Of a stretch of 7,565 nucleotides of DNA, positions 6,250 to 7,565 are shown piece by piece; the stretch's first letter is position 1; each line of letters opens with the position of its first letter. The DNA is from Moraxellaceae bacterium. GTDB lineage: Bacteria; Pseudomonadota; Gammaproteobacteria; Pseudomonadales; Moraxellaceae. Both the position numbers and the translations under genes were made by a program. The notes under the pieces were generated by a model that was not told the DNA's origin, made no database searches, and worked only from the letters and a program-made list of their open reading frames with translations. The DNA is taken from positions 1 through 7,565 of the forward strand of contig JACMMY010000300.1 of the NCBI GenBank assembly GCA_014378805.1. Direction: 5' to 3'.

Positions 6250-6267
6250 ATGCGTCGATAAGCGCAT
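6250..6267 (+). promoter_or_regulatory. Leader hairpin upstream of groES
   Basis: ATGCG (6250-6254) pairs with CGCAT (6263-6267) around an 8-nt loop, inside the predicted groES leader. A second small stem, TCAG (6292-6295) with CTGA (6303-6306), lies just before the ribosome site. They may shape leader RNA stability or temperature response, but short stems like these also arise by chance. Confidence 0.3.
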
Positions 6268-6331
6268 GATGCTGTGCACTCAACCCCAAAATCAGTGAAA
6301 TGCTGAATTCATTACTCAAGGAGAAAACTGC

Positions 6332-6619
6332 ATGAACATCCGTCCATTGCATGACCGTGTTGTTGTCCGCCGCGTTGAAGAAGAAACCAAAACTGCAGGC
6401 GGCATTTTGCTACCGGGTTCTGCTGCTGAAAAACCATCACAAGGCGAAATCCTTGCTGTGGGTACTGGTCAAATCACTGACAACGGCGTACGTACGCTTG
6501 ATGTCAAAGTGGGTGACAAAGTGTTGTTCGGTCAATACGCAGGTTCAACCGTTAAAATCGACGGTGAAGAACTGTTGATTATGAAAGAATCAGATATTTT
6601 TGGCGTTCTAGAAGGTTAA
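6332..6619 (+). CDS. groES: Co-chaperonin GroES (Hsp10)
   Basis: GroES is the heptameric lid of the cytosolic GroEL chamber; it binds GroEL with ATP and encloses the unfolded substrate. The 95-residue length fits the family. The start NIRPLHDRVVVRRVEEE is the classic GroES opening. The mobile loop that contacts the GroEL apical domain is at about 17-33, with the hydrophobic tripeptide I25-L26-L27 inside GGILLPG. KVGDKVLFGQYAG (59-71) and GEELLIMKESDIFGVLE (78-94) complete the beta-barrel. AAGGAG at 6318-6323 lies 8 nt before the ATG. It is the first gene of the groESL operon, under the sigma32-type promoter at 6192-6218. The sequence closely resembles my memory of Acinetobacter GroES. Confidence 0.98.
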   Translation: MNIRPLHDRVVVRRVEEETKTAGGILLPGSAAEKPSQGEILAVGTGQITDNGVRTLDVKVGDKVLFGQYAGSTVKIDGEELLIMKESDIFGVLEG

Positions 6620-6629
6620 TTTTGAAAAC

Positions 6630-6650
6630 CACATTCATCATTTGAATGTG
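6630..6650 (+). promoter_or_regulatory. Intercistronic hairpin between groES and groEL
   Basis: CACATTCA (6630-6637) and TGAATGTG (6643-6650) form a perfect 8-bp stem with the 5-nt loop TCATT. The stem starts 10 nt after the groES stop and ends 45 nt before the groEL ATG. No T-run follows, so it is not an intrinsic terminator. It may be a processing site or may stabilise one part of the transcript. Confidence 0.6.
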
Positions 6651-6695
6651 CGAAATCATTAGATCTATTTATATCAATTTGAAAGGAGCGATTCC

Positions 6696-7565
6696 ATGTC
6701 TGCTAAAGACGTAAAATTCGGCGACTCAGCTCGCGCAAAGATGATTATTGGTGTAAACATTCTTGCCGACGCAGTGAAAGTGACACTGGGCCCTAAAGGT
6801 CGTAACGTGGTTATTGATAAATCATACGGTTCACCACACATCACTAAAGACGGTGTGACTGTTGCTAAAGAAATCACCCTGAAAGACAAATTCGAAAACA
6901 TGGGCGCACAGCTCGTTCGCGAAGTTGCTAGCAAAACTGCTGACATCGCTGGCGACGGTACAACCACAGCAACTGTACTTGCACAATCAATCCTTAACGA
7001 AGGCATGAAAGCTGTTGCAGCTGGCATGAACCCAATGGATCTGAAACGCGGTATCGACAAAGCAGTTCGCGTCGCGGTTGCAGAAATCAAAAACATTTCT
7101 ACGCCAGCAAGCGACAAAAAAGCGATTGCTCAAGTGGGTTCAATCTCTGCAAACAGCGACACCACCATCGGTGATTTGATCGCTGAAGCAATGGAACGCG
7201 TTGGCAAAGAAGGCGTCATCACTGTAGAAGAAGGCTCAGGCTTTGATGACACATTGGACGTGGTTGAAGGCATGCAGTTTGACCGTGGCTATGTCAGCCC
7301 GTACTTTGCAAACAAGCCAGATACACTGACTGCTGAATTAGATAACCCACTGATTCTGCTTGTTGATAAAAAAATCGGCAACATCCGTGAATTGATTCCA
7401 ACACTTGAAGCGGTTGCAAAATCAGGCAAGCCATTGCTATTGATCGCTGAAGACATCGAAGGCGAAGCGTTGGCAACTCTGGTTGTTAACAACATGCGCG
7501 GCATCATCAAAGTATGTGCGGTTAAAGCACCCGGCTTTGGCGACCGTCGTAAAGCAATGTTGCAA
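6696..7565 (+). CDS. groEL: Chaperonin GroEL (Hsp60), 5' part; runs off the right edge
   Basis: The first 290 codons of the 60-kDa chaperonin subunit are present with no stop, out of about 545 expected. GroEL forms the cytosolic double-ring folding chamber that hydrolyses ATP and works with GroES. The start MSAKDVKFGDSARAKMIIGV is typical. Visible landmarks are the nucleotide-binding TLGPKGRNV (30-38), KDGVTVAKEI (51-60) with Asp52, and GDGTTTATVLAQ (86-97) with the catalytic-site Asp87. In the apical domain, DRGYVSPYFANKP (197-209) carries the hydrophobic Tyr/Tyr/Phe residues that bind substrate and GroES, and APGFGDRRKAMLQ ends the window. AAAGGAG at 6682-6688 lies 7 nt before the ATG. It is co-transcribed with groES, 76 nt upstream. 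Confidence 0.98.
   Translation, partial: MSAKDVKFGDSARAKMIIGVNILADAVKVTLGPKGRNVVIDKSYGSPHITKDGVTVAKEITLKDKFENMGAQLVREVASKTADIAGDGTTTATVLAQSILNEGMKAVAAGMNPMDLKRGIDKAVRVAVAEIKNISTPASDKKAIAQVGSISANSDTTIGDLIAEAMERVGKEGVITVEEGSGFDDTLDVVEGMQFDRGYVSPYFANKPDTLTAELDNPLILLVDKKIGNIRELIPTLEAVAKSGKPLLLIAEDIEGEALATLVVNNMRGIIKVCAVKAPGFGDRRKAMLQ

Noticed and set aside
6197..6331. CIRCE operator upstream of groES
   Set aside because: No TTAGCACTC / GAGTGCTAA pair is present; the region instead carries a sigma32-type promoter.
6674..7117. Minus-strand frame of 147 codons opposite groEL
   Set aside because: This is the usual long shadow frame opposite groEL caused by its codon bias; the forward GroEL reading is unambiguous.
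1..7565. CRISPR array, tRNA or insertion sequence
   Set aside because: I found no regularly spaced repeats, no tRNA cloverleaf or CCA-end pattern, and no transposase or integrase coding sequence.

Overview
The window looks like chromosomal DNA of a gammaproteobacterium in the Moraxellaceae, most likely Acinetobacter or a close relative. The basis is the GroES and GroEL protein sequences, which resemble my memory of Acinetobacter chaperonins, together with a GTP-type PEP carboxykinase and the fairly AT-rich intergenic DNA. No database search was possible, so the genus is an inference.

Layout from left to right. (1) Positions 1-88 hold the 3' end of a YfcH/TIGR01777-type NAD(P)-binding epimerase gene. 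(2) Positions 90-384 are non-coding and contain a REP-like GC palindrome and a possible sigma70 promoter. (3) Positions 385-1600 hold two overlapping accessory genes. The first encodes a small protein with a probable winged-helix C-terminus. The second encodes a winged-helix plus HEPN-like protein with an R-N-x3-H motif, and it has no ATG or GTG start. (4) A bidirectional terminator at 1653-1683 separates this pair from the convergent pckG gene (1706-3565, minus strand), which encodes GTP-dependent PEP carboxykinase. (5) Positions 3566-4392 are a gene-free AT-rich divergent region with a perfect 32-bp palindrome. (6) Positions 4393-6196 hold a two-gene unit: a diacylglycerol-kinase-family lipid kinase whose 3' end overlaps a class III phosphodiesterase-like metallophosphoesterase. 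(7) From 6192 to the right edge lies the groES-groEL heat-shock operon, driven by a good sigma32-type promoter that overlaps the stop codon of the metallophosphoesterase gene; groEL runs off the window.

Most of the window is core metabolism and protein folding: gluconeogenic PEP synthesis, lipid/phosphoester handling and chaperonin folding. The accessory element is the wHTH plus wHTH-HEPN pair at 385-1600, flanked by an epimerase gene and pckG. It is the best candidate for an undescribed system, because HEPN proteins with the RX4-6H motif are often RNases in toxin-antitoxin or phage-defence modules. Its function here is inferred only. The other unusual signals are the 32-bp palindrome, the non-canonical start or possible frameshift at the junction of the accessory genes, and a clean hairpin between groES and groEL.
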